From assembly GCA_977006965.1 (NCBI GenBank), contig OZ345372.1, positions 1,984,001 through 2,048,000 of the forward strand: a stretch of 64,000 nucleotides of DNA, written 5' to 3'. Position numbers and translations under genes: made by a program. Origin of the DNA: Phymatolithon calcareum. Lineage: Eukaryota > Rhodophyta > Florideophyceae > Hapalidiales. The notes beneath the pieces were generated by a model. That model saw only the letters and a program-made list of their open reading frames with translations, searched no databases and had not been told where the DNA came from. Shown piece after piece: positions 55,330 to 64,000 of this stretch; positions within the stretch are counted from its first letter, which is position 1, and every line of letters starts with the position of its first letter.

Positions 55330-58300
55330 CTAATCCTGGTTCAAAGAAGAAGAAGAAGCTAGGCAACGACGGCATTTGCAGGGGAGAGCCTCGTTTCCAA
55401 ACGCGATAATATCTGCGTCATCGACATCTGTGCAGCGTTTTCTGGTGCGGTACAAAGCTCGAAGGTTAATGTACACTGACTTTGCCAGTATGAAGGGCAT
55501 TAGATTGGAACCTTTGAGGAATCTGATATGACCCCGCGAAGAAGCCCAACGCGCGTTGATGGCTTCGGCTCCCGATGTTCGGTGATGGTCAAGAGTTGGG
55601 TAGCTATCTGGATCAAAATGCGAGCCGCACTTGTGAGAACGGTAGTGGAAGCGGTCACAACAAAGCCTGACATGTCTAAGAACCCAAGGAAAACGCAATG
55701 TAATAGATCTCGTCAAGTTGCAGGCGTTGTCATAGTAGACATTCTGAGGTAGCGGGTGAAATCTAGTTAGCAAGACATTCGTCGCTGTAGAAAGACTCTC
55801 GCAAGCGTCCATGACAGAAATGCCGAGAATCTTGGGATTATCACAAACGCATTGTACAGTGAAAAGACCAGGACTGTGGGACATTGAGTTCCTATAGCTT
55901 TTCGCACACTCGTCCCTTGCCACTTCCGGATGCGCATTCGCGTTTAGAAAGTGTACTCGTGGTCGTTGAATCGGCCTGCCGGGGAAGAAATCGCCGGTGT
56001 CTTCAAAGCCATCCGAGATGCCGGTCAGGGGACCGTCTCTCAAACTTTCCCCAAACCTTACATTAAATTCTTTGCATGTGTCGCTTTCCCATCTCGAAAA
56101 CACTTCACCGAACTCTTTGTACGTGTCTACTGCCTGGTCGACTACGAGAGCCACACACATTGCCAGATCTCTTAAAATGCCATACGGACACAAAGATTCC
56201 GGGGCACCATGCGCATGTGTCGCTATGGCCTGGGCTAATCGACCTGCGGCAGGGCTGTGAGAAAGCATCCTTGTGGCGAAAGTTTCAAGATTCCGCGCAC
56301 AATCCTCACACGGCCGGAGCACATTTTCCAGGCGTCCATATTCCGCTCTGTGTGCACATTCAGAAAATGAAACCAAGTTAGCAATAAGCCCTCGGCTTGA
56401 GTTTATGCTTTCTGAAGTGCAAAGTAGTCCACCAGGAATTGACGAAGTTCCGAAGCATCTTAAAAAATCCACAGCACATATTCGTAGGGATGTCGTGGGA
56501 AGCTTGTGCTCATATAGCTCGAGGTCAATTCTGGGCTCTGTCAGGTCCACAAACGTAATGTTAATCTCCTCCGATGAGTCTCCACTTTCCGTCTCAGAGC
56601 TAGAATTGAGATGGTCAATCACCGTCGCTTTCTTTCCGTCAGAGTACTTATCGCTCGACTTTACACCTTGTCTGCCGCTCTGTTGCATGGAGTGCCGCTC
56701 CTTAATCGGAAACGTACGGAACGCAGTAACGATGAACTGTCGAATCAACCGGGAAGCATGTTCGTTCTCGCTTGCGTAGAATAAAAGCTCGGCAGGATTT
56801 AAGTCGCTGTTCTTCCCCCGTTTTGGAATGCCAACTGTGAACTTTCCGGTCTTGCTTCCACTCTGTGCGCAATAGCAAAACGAGTTGATAAAGTTCCTGA
56901 CCTTCGAATTGCGAAGAATATACTGCTTGAGAGAGCAGTTTTTTGTGAGTGGAATACCAATAGATGGCCTCAAAAATCGCGGAAGCTCTCCCAGTATTCC
57001 AGTTGCTGTTCCATCTAGTGCAACACCAGACATTCGTCCATTTTTGTCCTCGCACGTGTCGCACCGAAACAAACTGGTTAGATCTGTCCCTGAAGGCGAA
57101 CTGATCGTTTTCACGAATGAAGAGGAACATGTGCTGGCAGCCCTTCTGTTCATCTGCAAAGGAAATCCGAGCCGTACGTTTGTCATGCTGGGCAATCTGC
57201 TGGTGAACAGCGATAGATTATAGGAGTCTCTAAAAGTAGAGGCCAGGCACGCAACGTGATATAACCAGAAGTCGAGCAACTCTCTGCTGTAGACAGACCT
57301 TTCTGTCGCAGAGAATAGACCGGAATCCGTACCATCATAGTAGTTGATAGTACTGCACTGAAGGCACCTCATGTCAACCACATAAGCCTGTAGTGTTCCA
57401 TGTGTGAAACTGTGCAATTGGACTTTCCTCCTTGACTCTGCGTATGGTGCATGCAAGTGCGCCTCATTTGCCGAATGTACACGATTGCTTAATGTCGTTT
57501 TGCACTTCTTGCAAACAGGGGACACATCACGCAAGACAACATCTTGCCCGCTTTTTCTGCTGGCATAAAATGTATGAGAAAGATCTACGGCATCTTTCGC
57601 ATCAGAAGGACAAGGCAGAAGAGAGCGCCTAGTTGTTGACACATACTTGTTGTCTGTACATCCTTTTTCTCCGAGGTCAAGAACCTCATCCTCGGTCGTG
57701 TCAGTAAATATTTCAGCTGGCTCGTCAGCTTCTCCGTTTGCGATACCGTTGCGATCGTCATTTGCTCGCCTTGCAGTATGTATTACTGCTGACTCGTGTT
57801 CACAGAGGCCCCGCTTTTGCTGAGCACGACGACATTGCTGGCACTGGACACGCTGCTCTAGTGCAAGACTCTTTTTTTGAGATTGAGCACGAACTAGTAC
57901 AGGTACGAAGGAACCCCGTCGCTTATTGAAAAAGGCAGGATTGAATGTGATCCAGTAGGAAGGCTTCTGGTCGAATTCAATACTTGCTGGCAGTGCACTA
58001 ATAACCCCCGGTCCAACATTGCTGATAGACAGAGAGTTCGCGTCGAGATAAGATGAAAAACCTTCCAAAAGTATTCGGTTTATCATCTCGCCTAATGTTG
58101 GATGGTTTGAGATGGTTTCGACATGAGGACAAGATGTGCAATTTGAATATTCCCAGCAGGAACAAAGCGTTTTTACGGTCAACTCACTGGAGCCTGTCGA
58201 TTCAATTGGAAGTGAATAGCTAGCGACAGCCGCTCTGCCCCTTCCGTACACTTGTCGTTTGCAGAGCTCCACAAGAACTCCGACAGAATTCTGCGCAGTC

Positions 58301-58986
58301 TTCCGATTTGCTGGTAGGGTAATAACTGACACACATTTTCCCGACGCTCGCGAGTTGACCACGTGGATGGAGCTCTTATCTGACGCTCGAGACCGGTCTT
58401 GTAGTATGCCCCTGAGAAGGGCAAGACAAACGGCGGGGAACGAGGTCCCTTCGTTTTCCGCCGTTATTTTTGCTTTCTTTTTAGGTGGATCCTTACTTCT
58501 CGAAGTCACTTTCACGTCTTTATCTTCGTTTGCAGACGTTACGGCATCGTCATCGCAATTATCTTGGTCGAACGGAAGGTCAATTGACTTGCGATTGGGG
58601 CTCCAATCTGGAGAGTAGCTATATCCCGAAATAACGACCGGGAACGATTCATCTCTGAAAGAAAAGAATCTCAAATCGATATTTGGTAGCTCCCAGGCCC
58701 GAAACGCGGAAAACGTGACACCTTTTTTGCCTCCTTGCGCATGTACTTTGGGACGAAATACGTCATATAGGACCGATGCTTTCACGGGCAGATTGTCTTC
58801 TCCTTTTTCATCCTCAGCACATGTTCTTGTGGGTAGAATTACGCTTGACCCAGATGGATTCCGCAAGATAGACTTCGTAAGGCGCAGGATCTGCTCACCG
58901 GATTTTGCCCGAAAGGGCATGTAGTAAGATGTAACTAATGCATCTTCTGATGCAGGCTCTTCGACATCGAGCTTCCGGTTAGCCAT
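55330..58986 (-). CDS. KDZ-type transposase
   Basis: One uninterrupted 1218-codon frame. Cys-rich features: a SWIM-like finger CSC...C-x-H at 275-288, CQQC...CEH at 382-397, CKKC near 492, CLQC near 541. The RNase-H core is spread over the C-terminal half: VALDGTATG (Asp658), then VQCVCDNPKILGISVMDACE, VYYDNACN (Asp1086), CCDRFHYRSHKC (1109-1120) and TSGAEAINARW (Glu1141). The GxxxxESxxT...PxxVxYDxAC...FHxxxHxC...EaxN order is the signature of Kyakuja-Dileera-Zisupton transposases. An intact frame with all three acidic residues suggests recent activity. SWIM and CxC clusters are known associates. Ends at RTRKRC...SLNQD. Confidence 0.88.
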   Translation of the reverse strand: MANRKLDVEEPASEDALVTSYYMPFRAKSGEQILRLTKSILRNPSGSSVILPTRTCAEDEKGEDNLPVKASVLYDVFRPKVHAQGGKKGVTFSAFRAWELPNIDLRFFSFRDESFPVVISGYSYSPDWSPNRKSIDLPFDQDNCDDDAVTSANEDKDVKVTSRSKDPPKKKAKITAENEGTSFPAVCLALLRGILQDRSRASDKSSIHVVNSRASGKCVSVITLPANRKTAQNSVGVLVELCKRQVYGRGRAAVASYSLPIESTGSSELTVKTLCSCWEYSNCTSCPHVETISNHPTLGEMINRILLEGFSSYLDANSLSISNVGPGVISALPASIEFDQKPSYWITFNPAFFNKRRGSFVPVLVRAQSQKKSLALEQRVQCQQCRRAQQKRGLCEHESAVIHTARRANDDRNGIANGEADEPAEIFTDTTEDEVLDLGEKGCTDNKYVSTTRRSLLPCPSDAKDAVDLSHTFYASRKSGQDVVLRDVSPVCKKCKTTLSNRVHSANEAHLHAPYAESRRKVQLHSFTHGTLQAYVVDMRCLQCSTINYYDGTDSGLFSATERSVYSRELLDFWLYHVACLASTFRDSYNLSLFTSRLPSMTNVRLGFPLQMNRRAASTCSSSFVKTISSPSGTDLTSLFRCDTCEDKNGRMSGVALDGTATGILGELPRFLRPSIGIPLTKNCSLKQYILRNSKVRNFINSFCYCAQSGSKTGKFTVGIPKRGKNSDLNPAELLFYASENEHASRLIRQFIVTAFRTFPIKERHSMQQSGRQGVKSSDKYSDGKKATVIDHLNSSSETESGDSSEEINITFVDLTEPRIDLELYEHKLPTTSLRICAVDFLRCFGTSSIPGGLLCTSESINSSRGLIANLVSFSECAHRAEYGRLENVLRPCEDCARNLETFATRMLSHSPAAGRLAQAIATHAHGAPESLCPYGILRDLAMCVALVVDQAVDTYKEFGEVFSRWESDTCKEFNVRFGESLRDGPLTGISDGFEDTGDFFPGRPIQRPRVHFLNANAHPEVARDECAKSYRNSMSHSPGLFTVQCVCDNPKILGISVMDACESLSTATNVLLTRFHPLPQNVYYDNACNLTRSITLRFPWVLRHVRLCCDRFHYRSHKCGSHFDPDSYPTLDHHRTSGAEAINARWASSRGHIRFLKGSNLMPFILAKSVYINLRALYRTRKRCTDVDDADIIAFGNEALPCKCRRCLASSSSLNQD

Positions 58987-59482
58987 CTGAAGTTATAAGC
59001 TGAACCAAATCCTGGAGGGACGAACAGTGATTCTCTGACGCAGCTTTGTGCTGTAGAAGACGCTTCGTAAACGTCAACGAGATTAGGTCGTTTCGATGAT
59101 GATCGGCCGGGTGCATATTCTATATCTCTTTGATCTATTTTCTAATTTGGATCACTGAGGAAAATTCAAGTCATTGTTCCAGACAATTTGATTGAGTTCT
59201 CAAGGGCGAGGACCAAGTGGCTTTCAGATACTCGTGATGCGGTGGGGCAATGCCCCACACGGGCCACATTGAGCTTGCCAGGCGGCCTGCCTCTTGCCTC
59301 ATGAGGCGAGGTGGAACGAGGACGTTGGAATCTAGGACATGCCCTGGTGATGCTCTGCAGGCAGGTGGGAAATCGCCGGGAATGCAGCTCAATTTATTCA
59401 GAATTCAACTGCGTCCTTGCATCATATTTGTGCTGGTTTCCTGTTTTCATTGTGCCTTCTCAAGTGGGGCTCGCCCTACTCG
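58987..59482. other. 5' flank of the transposase gene
   Basis: No gene. A GTGGGGCAATGCCCCAC palindrome lies at 59241-59257. I looked for a terminal repeat matching the region below 50.8 kb and saw none. Confidence 0.4.
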
Positions 59483-59539
59483 GAAGTCACGTGGATTCAC
59501 TATATCCCATTACAGCGCATCTGGACTGACAGTCCAACA

Positions 59540-60412
59540 GGGGGTTGCGGTACGTCGCGTTTTGCACGATTTTCCAAAAAAATTACAGTCTTGTCGAAGC
59601 TCAATTTTCTGCCTCATATGAAAGCCATTAATTTCCAGATAAAGAGGGTGGAGTTCTATCATACAGAGTTGTTATTCTTCGAATGACGGGACATGTACGA
59701 ACAATGGGGGAGCACGGCAGCATTTTGGCCCAAATAAACCAAATAATTTTCGGGCCAAAATGCTGCCGTGCTCCCCCAGTGAAATTTGTAAGAGAGCTAC
59801 TAGTAAGCCTCTCACTTTCAATCGTCGAAGTGTCCATCTGGACACTTCGTGTACAGTGTTGACTTCAGATTTCTGACCCATGAAGAAGGTCAGAGTCTCA
59901 AACTTGTGTTCCTTCCATTAAACCCCTTCCTTTACTATTACCTTGCGCAAAAAAAGAATTAAAATCGTTGTTTGAAATATGATTTAGACGCTTCCCAAAT
60001 GCGACAAAACGCTGTTTTTTGCGTTATATTTGTTAACTCAACAGCGTGTTTTGGGCTTTTTTGTTTCGAGTTTCTCTTCAAACGCTATATGTATACATAA
60101 TACGTTATATATAAAGTAGATCGTATACGATCTACTCTTTTCATTGTCTGGGACTTTTTTTCCTAGGCCTAGACCAAGTTCCTAAAATACGAACGTCTAG
60201 TTCTGTCAGAGGTTGGTGTCTGTCTCTACGTCGACAAAGTGTCGAAGTGTCTTACGACGCCAATCTGACAACCATGCATGGTTAACAGATTGGCGTCTTA
60301 AGACACTTCGACACTTTGTCGACTTACCTATTCGTTTCCTGCGCAGGAAACAAATAGGCTTTCTATGGGCCTGAAAATTGAGACTTCCAGTTGCGGATGT
60401 ACCGCAACCCCC
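59540..60412. mobile_element. TIR element rich in hairpins (MITE/foldback-like)
   Basis: Ends are GGGGGTTGCGGTAC and its exact reverse complement (60399-60412), 14 bp, with weaker pairing beyond. It interrupts duplicated sequence that is nearly continuous in copy 1 (46464/46545). Inside are palindromes at 59706-59779 (27-nt perfect arms, 20-nt loop), 59826-59849, 60230-60323 (38-nt arms, one mismatch) and 60327-60358. No coding frame. No clear target duplication. Confidence 0.75.
60230..60323. repeat. 94-bp near-perfect hairpin
   Basis: Arms 60230-60267 and 60286-60323 pair at 37 of 38 positions; the loop itself contains AACCATGCATGGTT. Confidence 0.92.
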
Positions 60413-60461
60413 CGGTGGTGCAACCACGCAGGCCTGTAGGATTCCCAGCGTTGTGAACGCA

Positions 60462-60852
60462 ATGCTTGCGACGATGTTGCGCGGAGCGCTCGCCGTAGCG
60501 TTGTTCATTACGTGTGTATCCAGTCAAGACGATGCGGGTCCGACTGCTGCGCCTGAATGTGCGCTCATGCCGGACCCTGGCAAATGCAGGGGCTTCTTCC
60601 GTCGTTTTTACTACGACCGATGGACAGGGGTACGTACAGTTCATCGTTCATTCGTTCGCGTGGATAACATACTTGCTGTAGAAAAGTGTAACTAACGTCG
60701 TGCGATGCGACGATGAGCAGAAGTGCGCAATGTTCGTACACGGCGGCTGTGGTGGCGTGGTGCCCTTCAGACTGCTTCAGCAATGCGAGGACGCCAAGTG
60801 CTACCTGATGTTCCCGCGCGCGCAGCAAAGAACACGGCGTAGCGGCCGATGA
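60462..60852 (+). CDS. Secreted Kunitz/BPTI-type inhibitor, copy 2, truncated tail
   Basis: Exons 60462-60629 and 60721-60852 (intron 91 bp, same positions as copy 1). Signal peptide and six-Cys Kunitz domain are intact (CALMPDPGKCRGFF, CEDAKC). The predicted P1 is Arg instead of Lys. A roughly 10-base deletion after CAGCAAAG shifts the frame, so the tail is replaced by RTRRSGR and a stop, giving 99 residues. Since the domain itself is complete, the gene may still be functional. Confidence 0.75.
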
Positions 60853-62292
60853 GGTCGGTACCGGCGAGTTTCAGAACGTTGCCGTGCGCGCGCGCACAAT
60901 CATCCTATAGACTGCTTGCTGGGTTGCGCGGGACGGATGGGATGTGCTGTCCCAGTATTGTCGTGGATCGGCGGCTTACAAAATTTGTATGATGAACTGA
61001 ACCTTGTTGCCAAACCTTTCGCTGTCCCAAAGAAGTTGACGAAGGGGATCGAAACGAGGTGAACACTGTGCCGCAGAACAGCGCGCGGCTCGCAGGATGT
61101 CATTCGCCGCTTACAGCATTCGCCAGAACTGCGGATATCGAGAAGGAAAGAGGCATTTTTCTTCATTCCCGTAACTCTTTCCAGTGTCTCCACGCAACTT
61201 GGAGACAGTAGATAGAGTGCTCGACTCCAAATTGATTTGGGATGCGCGCCGGCGGGATGGTAAATCAATATTGTGTGCAAAATAGATTGATATCGTGAGG
61301 AGGACTACCTTCAATGATGACGCAACTTCAGCGCGTGGTGAGTAGTGCCCTCTGAACACTTCTCTGAGAGACGATGCAGCGCGCATCGAAACAGATGCCG
61401 ATCGCCGCGACATGTGGGCAGAGTTTATACACTGTAGATAAGTGGTAGGTCGGATTTATGGTAGTTGAGCGACGTAGAAGTAGAAAGGTCGCGACGTGAT
61501 ATGTTCATAAACTGTAATAGCTTTCATATTTCGCAACGGGGACTGGCACTCTACCTTCCCCTGGTACAGTAGAGCAACTTTTGTCGTACTGCTACAGCAG
61601 GGAGGGACCGCACACTTGCTGTAAGTACCCAGCATTGCAGAACAGTCACCCTGAGAAAGCAACTTGACTGCAAGACGACGAACGTAGTCCTGGACTCGAA
61701 ATTGGCACAAAGACGCTGCTGACACTAGGTTGATAGGAGAAACCAGTGTTTTTTCTGGTTTGTCCCATACTTGCGACAATTTGCAAAGCATAATGCTTTC
61801 CAAATGTAAAACCAATTTCTGTTGAAAGCATGCGCAATGAACTCGACTAATCTCGATTTGCCCGTTCCTTCGATCGCTACTGTGCAACCAGTCAACTAAA
61901 GTCTTGAATGGTTCGGCATTCGGACTCTAAGGCGTACTACTCTCAGCACATGACTCGCTGGCTTGAGTTCAGGAAGAGCAGCAACGTTACAGCACTATAC
62001 TTCAATTAAAATACTAATGAAACTAATATTTACCATATCTTCAAGGCAGATGATGTAGTTAACTTATTGGTTTCGTGCAAGCTCTCTGTATGTTTGCAAT
62101 ATCTGGACAGAAGTCGCTTTCTCATCCACTGTACCGCTTGATTGAGACTGTTGCTCGTCTATTGCGGATGCGTGCTCGCCCTAATATATTCCCTATGCTT
62201 AGACGTGCAAAGTTTTCGTTTTCGATACCCAGGAAGAACATTGGCCCACTTAGCCCCGATGTGAAGGTCTAATTTTCAACAATGCGAATGGA

Positions 62293-62330
62293 CAAATACT
62301 GCGAGGTGCTTTAACATCTCGCAGTATTTG
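62293..62330. repeat. Short hairpin
   Basis: Arms 62293-62308 and 62315-62330 pair at 15 of 16 positions around a 6-nt loop. GGGCATTTTT-like inverted sequence follows at once. Confidence 0.8.
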
Positions 62331-62664
62331 CCCAATGGCAGGCATTTAAAAATGCCCACCATCAACATGGCATTCTCCAACATTGAATGTACGAACAAGC
62401 TGCATATTCCTGGCACAGTAGACCTTTGGGTTGAGTACAGTAGTTCTACAGTATTTTAGAAGCAAGTTCTCTTGTGCTGTGGTTACACACAGACATTTGA
62501 TCGCCTCTCTCAGATACTGTACAGTATCCGTGCAAACGGCACGTGTCGAATGCAGGCATACTTTGCAGCAGTCTAAAATTTCACAATAGACTTGGCGAGA
62601 AAACGATGTTCAAGGTCACTTGGACATGGGCGTCGAGCTCATCACGGCGATAGAAGCATATTCG

Positions 62665-63118
62665 TGTCTCTCAGAGATGCACATAAAGATCTGCTAAACG
62701 TGGACACTCTCGCCAGACGGTGGAAAAGTTGTTTCTGCTCAGCCTGGTCCGACTGCGATGGGCTTCAAGCTCATCAGGGCCGATGAACGAATGTTTCCCA
62801 AGCAGGAAGATGATAAATTGAGAAAAGGGGACAGTCGCCATGTCCAATAGAATGCCTGCACTTGTGAAACGATACTCATCATGCAGTAGATTTGCGCAAG
62901 TGCAGGCATTCTATTGGCCAAGTTGGAGTTCCCATTTTCTCAATTTCTCATTTTCCCGGTTGGGAAACATTCGTTCATCGGCCCTCAGGAAGATAGAAGC
63001 ATGTTTCGTTGCATGCCCAAAGCTGAGCAGAAACAATTTTTCCACCGTCAAGCAAGAGTGCCCCCATTTAGCAGATCTTTACTGTAATTTATGTGCATCT
63101 CTGAGAGAAACGAACACT
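62665..63118. repeat. Long imperfect foldback, arms about 220 nt
   Basis: The left arm from CTCTCAGAGATGCACATAAA (about 62677) pairs with its complement at about 63086-63105. Pairing continues through AGATCTGCTAAA, GACGGTGGAAAA, TTGTTTCTGCTCAG, GGGCCGATGAACGAATG, AAATTGAGAAAA and CCAATAGAATGCCTGCACTT near the apex (62847-62867 with 62897-62918). Arms differ by small indels (for example extra bases in the right arm). No coding frame. It could be a foldback transposon or a transcribed hairpin. Confidence 0.88.
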
Positions 63119-63840
63119 AATACAGTACAGTACAGGACTGTACCTGTACAATATTGAATTGACGGCGATCAAAAATCGACCGTTCCACTTACAGTATATG
63201 TGGATCACCAATCACACTTGAGAAACAGACCATTTTTGGATGCATCATGATGATCATGCCGCCAAAAATATCCAAAATGTATGATATTTCGCGTATCGTC
63301 GACGTCATGCGCAGACGAATGAATTTTATCCGAAAAACAAAGCGTCTCCCCCGTGAACAGAAACAAAAGTACATTTCACGCGTACCTGCATGAACGAAGA
63401 GATCACATGTGCGGTGATTGGCGCAGATCACGAACGGATCATACCACGCCAATCAGAGCGGAGATCGACTCGGAAATACAGAGATGCTTCGTGGCACGGC
63501 GCAGAAACAACGTCGTTCCCTGCTGGTCGTTTGAAACGAACTCCAGGACATCGTCTAATCATCAGTAGGCACATAGCACCAATAAGTGATGCGTCTCTCT
63601 GAACGTAACCGTCCACAGTGTCTGCTCCTGATGCATTTGTGTTGAATTTACCCACCAAGTGGGATCGTTCGTTCACCGCGTCCCACAAGACCGTGCAGGC
63701 TGCCGAGGCGCATCCCGTCCACACGCCATCCGCATCGGGACTGCGAACAATCTTCGACCTCGTAACGTTTACTTTGTGCCCCTTTGTCGCGCCGGCAATC
63801 TTGCCGCGCTGCACCCGGCACAATCATTCCCGCAACACAC

Positions 63841-63873
<33 letters not shown>

Positions 63874-63923
63874 TTGCTTGCGAGAATTGACCTCGGGACG
63901 GAAAAGTCCGTCCTCTTTTTGCA
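63119..63923. other. Intergenic, with CA repeat
   Basis: No supported gene. A (CA)14 microsatellite lies at 63843-63870, about 55 bp before the ATG of the next gene. Confidence 0.5.
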
Positions 63924-64000
63924 ATGGCGGTGCGGGCAGCGGTCTCCCGTCTCGTCGACCAGCTGAACCCGTTCACCTATGACCTGAACTACCCGACGCC
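63924..64000 (+). CDS. 5' end of an unidentified gene, cut by the window
   Basis: An ATG with 25 codons (MAVRAAVSRLVDQLNPFTYD, then LNYPT) runs off the window. The GC-rich third positions and lack of low complexity suggest a real gene. Too short to identify. Confidence 0.45.
   Translation, partial: MAVRAAVSRLVDQLNPFTYDLNYPT

Larger units (their letters stand above)
59483..62116 (+). repeat. Segmental duplication with Kunitz gene, copy 2
   Basis: Collinear with 46424-48225 from a CACGTGGATTCA block, interrupted by the TIR element at 59540-60412. Confidence 0.85.

Noticed and set aside
63843-63870. CA repeat as a regulatory element
   Set aside because: An ordinary dinucleotide microsatellite; position alone does not show a role.
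1-64000. CRISPR arrays, tRNA and rRNA genes
   Set aside because: No regularly spaced repeats, cloverleaf with conserved T-loop, or rRNA signature was seen by eye on either strand; a covariance-model scan (tRNAscan-SE, Infernal) would be decisive.

Overview
This is eukaryotic nuclear DNA. Host genes are mostly single-exon. The two split genes I could resolve use GT-AG introns of 91 bp (Kunitz gene) and 401 bp (CCHC gene). A ClpS-like protein with a transit-peptide-like N-terminus and several organelle-type housekeeping proteins point to an alga. Compact, almost intronless genes between large transposon-rich tracts fit a florideophyte red alga (Chondrus-like). That assignment is an inference from general character, not from a database match.

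Layout. 0-4.1 kb is a nest of transposons: two inverted copies of a Gag-like retroelement region, one broken by a LINE-type reverse transcriptase and the other by a 796-bp hAT-like element with a perfect 8-bp target duplication, then a short retroposon with a TTC tail. 4.4-13.8 kb is a gene island: SpoU-type RNA methyltransferase, GH1 beta-glucosidase, Obg GTPase, JmjC protein, small two-helix membrane protein, F-box/LRR protein. 13.8-23.9 kb is repeat-rich: a dispersed repeat family, hairpins, and a 3.3-kb structure with long terminal inverted repeats holding a piggyBac-like transposase remnant and a LINE tail. 23.9-36 kb holds two tandem decayed copies of a large membrane/Sel1-repeat protein gene; the second is broken by a LINE insertion and other rearrangements. 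36-45 kb is a second gene island: helical protein of unknown function, DNAJC17-like protein, carnosine-N-methyltransferase-like protein, NTF2-fold protein, ClpS-like protein, CCHC zinc-knuckle protein. 46.4-48.2 kb and 59.5-62.1 kb are direct segmental copies, each with a secreted Kunitz-type inhibitor gene. Between them lie another LINE fragment, a Ulp1/C48-type protease gene and a 1218-residue KDZ-type transposase. The end carries a foldback hairpin with arms of about 220 nt and the first codons of another gene.

How it fits together. The housekeeping genes show no functional clustering; most look like independent organelle or nuclear maintenance genes. The most notable content is mobile: a probable KDZ transposase/Ulp1 pair, a short retroposon family of four copies, each bounded by its own 13-16 bp target duplication, and several young palindromes. 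One of these can be shown by comparison with a paralogue to have arisen as an inverted duplication inside a coding sequence.
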